Positions 61,718 through 64,000 of a DNA stretch of 64,000 nt are shown here, piece after piece; the stretch's first letter is position 1; the number at the start of each line of letters is the position of its first letter. The stretch comes from Pseudobacteriovorax antillogorgiicola. Its GTDB lineage: Bacteria; Bdellovibrionota_B; Oligoflexia; Oligoflexales; Oligoflexaceae. Location: assembly GCF_900177345.1 (NCBI RefSeq), contig NZ_FWZT01000021.1, positions 62,001 to 126,000 of the forward strand, given 5' to 3'. The notes under the pieces are model-generated. The model saw only the letters and a program-made list of their open reading frames with translations. It was not told the origin of the DNA and searched no databases. Made by a program: the position numbers and the translations under genes.

Positions 61718-62707
61718 CTATGAGCAGCACGACGCGGACACCCGCTTTTTGGAGCCATCTTTAGTCGCATAGCAGTAGTTCTTTGGCGTCCAGTAGGGCT
61801 TCAAACCGCAGGTTGAAGGCAAGTTTGGATTGTTAGGCATAGGTTTCGATGGTGCTGTTGAAGGAGGCTCTTGGCTAGCAAAGTTCAGCTGCAATTCAAT
61901 GGGGTAGTGGTCAGAAACTTTCTTGGCTGCCGCTAAACTTAAGTTGTAGGCCTCTTGGTAATCGAAAACTGCAGCCTTGCTCACTTTAGGGCTTAGCGCC
62001 TCGGTGGTAATGAATCGGTCATAGGCACAGTGCGTTGCAGAGACTGTCGTGTCCTGATGGTCTTCGATCCAAACTTTAATCTTGTGATCGATCATGGAAA
62101 AGCCTAGGGATTCAGGGTTAAAGTAATCGCAGTCGGCATTTAGATCGCCCATGACCAAGATAGCGTTCATGCTGTGTTGGTCCTTCACATAGGAAACCAC
62201 GTCTCCGAGCGCTCGTAGCTCCTGCTCCACATCATCGGGCTTCACGTGGATTCCAATTGTTGCAAAGCGAAACGCCCCGGGGGTTTGCCAAATGGCAATA
62301 TAAGGTTCTCGCTCAAACCGATCATCCCAGTCTTGATACACTTCGCTGTGAATGAGTTTAATCCGATCATCGTTGTAAAGGTAAGCATATTGCTCCCGAG
62401 AACTCGTTCGGCCCAAGGCTTTGCTCACTGTGATCTGATATTTGTGGCTATTGAAGCGATTGGTCTGTTCTTGGAGCTTGTAAATTGCCTCGTCCGTGTT
62501 GTCGCGAATTTCTTGAATAAACGTGAGATCGTTGCGGTTCAAAATGTTTGTCAGATGCTCCATGACGTGAGACTTGCTCACTTTGGAACGGCCCAGGACC
62601 TGGATGTTGAAGGCAGACAGATGAAGACTGTTAGAGGCAATCGCAAATTCAGGTGAGGGCAAAGTTGCAAAAATAGCAATAAGCAGAGCGGCAGCGATTT
62701 TCTTCAT
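61718..62707 (-). CDS. Secreted endonuclease/exonuclease/phosphatase-family protein
   Basis: 329 residues from the ATG giving a clear signal peptide (MKKIAAALLIAIFATLPSPE, cleavage near residue 25); a longer start has none. DNase I-like fold: LSAFNIQVLG, FIQEIRD (catalytic Glu), GIHVKP, VMGDLNADCDYF and SDHYPIEL (catalytic His). A Pro/Ser linker and a Cys-containing tail (CGLKPYW...SASCCS) follow. It is probably an extracellular or periplasmic nuclease. Confidence 0.9.
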   Translation of the reverse strand: MKKIAAALLIAIFATLPSPEFAIASNSLHLSAFNIQVLGRSKVSKSHVMEHLTNILNRNDLTFIQEIRDNTDEAIYKLQEQTNRFNSHKYQITVSKALGRTSSREQYAYLYNDDRIKLIHSEVYQDWDDRFEREPYIAIWQTPGAFRFATIGIHVKPDDVEQELRALGDVVSYVKDQHSMNAILVMGDLNADCDYFNPESLGFSMIDHKIKVWIEDHQDTTVSATHCAYDRFITTEALSPKVSKAAVFDYQEAYNLSLAAAKKVSDHYPIELQLNFASQEPPSTAPSKPMPNNPNLPSTCGLKPYWTPKNYCYATKDGSKKRVSASCCS

Positions 62708-63143
62708 AAAAACCCCAGTTGAGTCGAAAGCTGGCCTCATAGATGCCGGAAATTATTCTCTTGGGCAAGGACATATTAGTAAAGATTTTATAATGCTTAT
62801 CCAAAATTTAGATATCCCTTTTGGGTTAAATTTAGATCTAATTAACTGATAAAATTGAAATATATCCTTGTGGCGTGGTGAAAGGGGGCTTTACAAGATC
62901 TTAAAAATATAATTGCAAGTGACTTCTTTTCAAGCTCGCTCAATTTTAACTTAGTAAATATGTAATAGAAAATTGGCTCGCATATCAAATGGAGTGCGTG
63001 TGAGCCTTGACTAGAAAATATCGAATCTCATAACAAGCCGATTTTTTTGTCTTTTATGGAAGCTCGTTAAGGTTTCCTTAAGAAGTGCCGATAGGCGGAT
63101 AGGCACTTGTTGCCTGGGACCAAATACTTTAGAGGAATCAGCC
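62708..63143. other. Intergenic region upstream of the Cys-cluster lipoprotein
   Basis: 436 bases, very AT-rich in the left half (TTAGAT repeated near 62807-62836; CCAAAA...TTTTGG hairpin at ~62802-62826). On the right are the palindrome TTAAGGTTTCCTTAA (~63068-63082) and the hairpin at 63083-63108. These are probable control elements of the lipoprotein gene. No gene seen. Confidence 0.5.
63083..63108. repeat. Hairpin just upstream of the Cys-cluster lipoprotein
   Basis: Perfect 7-base arms AAGTGCC / GGCACTT around a 12-base loop GATAGGCGGATA, abutting a TTAAGG/CCTTAA palindrome. It ends 35 bases before the GTG. It may be an operator pair or a 5' leader structure. Confidence 0.45.
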
Positions 63144-63896
63144 GTGAAACGATTGTTAATACTCGTATCCATAATTGGGTCGTTGAGTGCTTGCCGTGCA
63201 TCATTCCAAAGTACCGACGAATCTTCTGCCCTTAGCGCCGAAGCAGTTCCTGAAGAGGAAGGTAAAGGTACTGAAGACCTCGGTTCAGGTGGTCCAGACG
63301 AATTTCCAACGTTACCAGATGATAAAGGTGTGATCGACGACGATGGCTCCAATGATAACGACGGAGTTAAGATAACGATCACCATCCCATTTGGCCCAGG
63401 GGAAGACGATAACTGCCCTTACGGCGGTGAAAAAACTATTGTCGGCATCGATAAAAACGGCGACGGACAAATCTCGGAAGACGAGGTGATCGAAGTTTCT
63501 TACGAATGCCTCGACAAGCCGAAAGACGATAAAAATTGCTGCTGTTGCTGCTGCTACTGGACAGACGGCAAGGCGAGCACTAGTTCTAGCTCTGATAATA
63601 AAACATGTTGCTGTGCCGAATCGGGTTACAGTGCTTCGGGAAGCAAGTCAGGGGATGATACAGCTAAGTGCTGCTACTGCTGTGATGACAAGGGTTCTTA
63701 CACAGCTCAAGGAGGCGATGATAAAGCCTATCAATGTTGCGATTGCTGCAAGTCGGGCTACACGACTTCAGGGTCGCATTCTGGGGATAAACCAAACTGC
63801 TGTTGCTGCTGCTGTAAAGACCATTCTTACAGTACATCAGGATCACATGATAATCCTTCACAAAGTGATGGTTGCCAGTGCTCTTGCCCCAAGTAA
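63144..63896 (+). CDS. Lipoprotein with a DUF7151-like Ca-type motif and clustered cysteines
   Basis: 250 residues; GTG behind AGAGGA. Lipobox SLSAC (Cys17). Acidic linker (~20-90), then CPYGGEKTIVGIDKNGDGQ ending SYECL (~92-128), which resembles DUF7151 and has an EF-hand-like Ca loop (DKNGDGQISEDE). Next come five to six units, each a cysteine run (CCCCCC, CCC, CCYCC, CCDCC, CCCCCC, CQCSC) followed by Tyr/Ser/Gly/Thr-rich GY[ST][AT]SGS-type segments (~130-250). About 30 cysteines in the last half suggest metal binding or dense disulfides at the cell surface. The repeated cysteine part has no family I know. Confidence 0.78.
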   Translation: MKRLLILVSIIGSLSACRASFQSTDESSALSAEAVPEEEGKGTEDLGSGGPDEFPTLPDDKGVIDDDGSNDNDGVKITITIPFGPGEDDNCPYGGEKTIVGIDKNGDGQISEDEVIEVSYECLDKPKDDKNCCCCCCYWTDGKASTSSSSDNKTCCCAESGYSASGSKSGDDTAKCCYCCDDKGSYTAQGGDDKAYQCCDCCKSGYTTSGSHSGDKPNCCCCCCKDHSYSTSGSHDNPSQSDGCQCSCPK

Positions 63897-63907
63897 TTCA
63901 ATAAGAC

Positions 63908-63946
63908 AAGGGAGCCTCTTAGTACGTAGGGGCCCTCTCCTTTCTT
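63908..63946 (+). terminator. Imperfect terminator after the Cys-cluster lipoprotein
   Basis: Stem AAGGGAG / CTCTCCTT (one bulge) with inner CCTC/GGGG pairing, followed by TTTCTT. It lies 12 bases after the stop codon, so termination is plausible but the T-run is short. Confidence 0.45.
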
Positions 63947-64000
63947 ACCTCGCCCCACCTAAGTTTTGAATTTTCACCAATTTTTCTGAATAAGTTCGTA

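Overview
The window looks like chromosomal DNA of a Gram-negative, non-fermenting, environmental delta-type bacterium, most plausibly of the Bdellovibrionota/Oligoflexia (a myxobacterial relative is the main alternative). The reasons are: a Glt-type envelope-complex gene set of the kind known from Myxococcus and Bdellovibrio; many lipoproteins and c-type cytochromes; a high density of one-off signalling proteins (PilZ, CheX, SpoIIE, class III cyclase, sigma54 activator); frequent TTG and GTG starts behind good Shine-Dalgarno sites; and moderate GC. There is no integrase, transposase, tRNA, rRNA or CRISPR array. This reads as ordinary chromosome with lineage-specific genes rather than an island. 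Placement is inference from gene content only.

Layout. 1-3.8 kb: three genes of a Glt/Agl-like envelope complex (truncated TPR protein, TPR lipoprotein, FHA/TonB-like protein), closed by a terminator. 3.9-7.1 kb: surE, an nlpD-like LysM/M23 lipoprotein and then a sigma factor, an order that echoes surE-pcm-nlpD-rpoS. Here, however, the sigma factor is fused to a degenerate F1-ATPase beta-subunit-like domain. 7.9-14.4 kb: a regulator/exported-protein pair, and a 1738-residue pseudokinase/AAA/GAF/SpoIIE protein. 14.4-30 kb: OMP-like and PilZ proteins, divergent asnB/asnC-type genes, kelch lipoprotein, DUF523, LON-domain protein, REC-CheX protein, NDH-SelD fusion, hydrolase, HPt-like protein and a membrane adenylate cyclase with a C-terminal PilZ-like domain. 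30-39.7 kb: lipoproteins, an AA10 LPMO with a chitin-binding-like lipoprotein, a 965-residue TPR protein, a cysteine-repeat lipoprotein, a receiver protein and a second copy of the regulator/exported-protein pair. 39.8-50.6 kb: a sigma54 activator with an in-frame stop, SET protein, cytochrome c, folE, CheY-like protein, arsS plus peroxidase-like gene, APP1-type phosphatase and SDR. 50.6-52.5 kb: an operon of two cupredoxins and a di-heme peroxidase. 52.6-61.5 kb: an operon for a ~2500-residue coiled-coil MotB/OmpA-like protein, a MotA/TolQ-like channel protein and a cyclic-nucleotide-binding-fold protein. 61.7-64 kb: a secreted endonuclease/phosphatase-fold protein and a lipoprotein with cysteine clusters.

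Best candidates for undescribed biology: (1) the sigma factor/F1-beta fusion; (2) the giant coiled-coil stator-like operon, in which an ion-channel pair carries a periplasmic rod built from repeat units of exactly 6, 7 and 8 heptads; (3) a duplicated two-gene module of a DNA-binding-type regulator translationally coupled to a small exported protein. The cyclase at 27.6 kb and the cyclic-nucleotide fold at 52.6 kb suggest cAMP-type signalling, and PilZ domains suggest c-di-GMP signalling, but no direct link is visible in the sequence.
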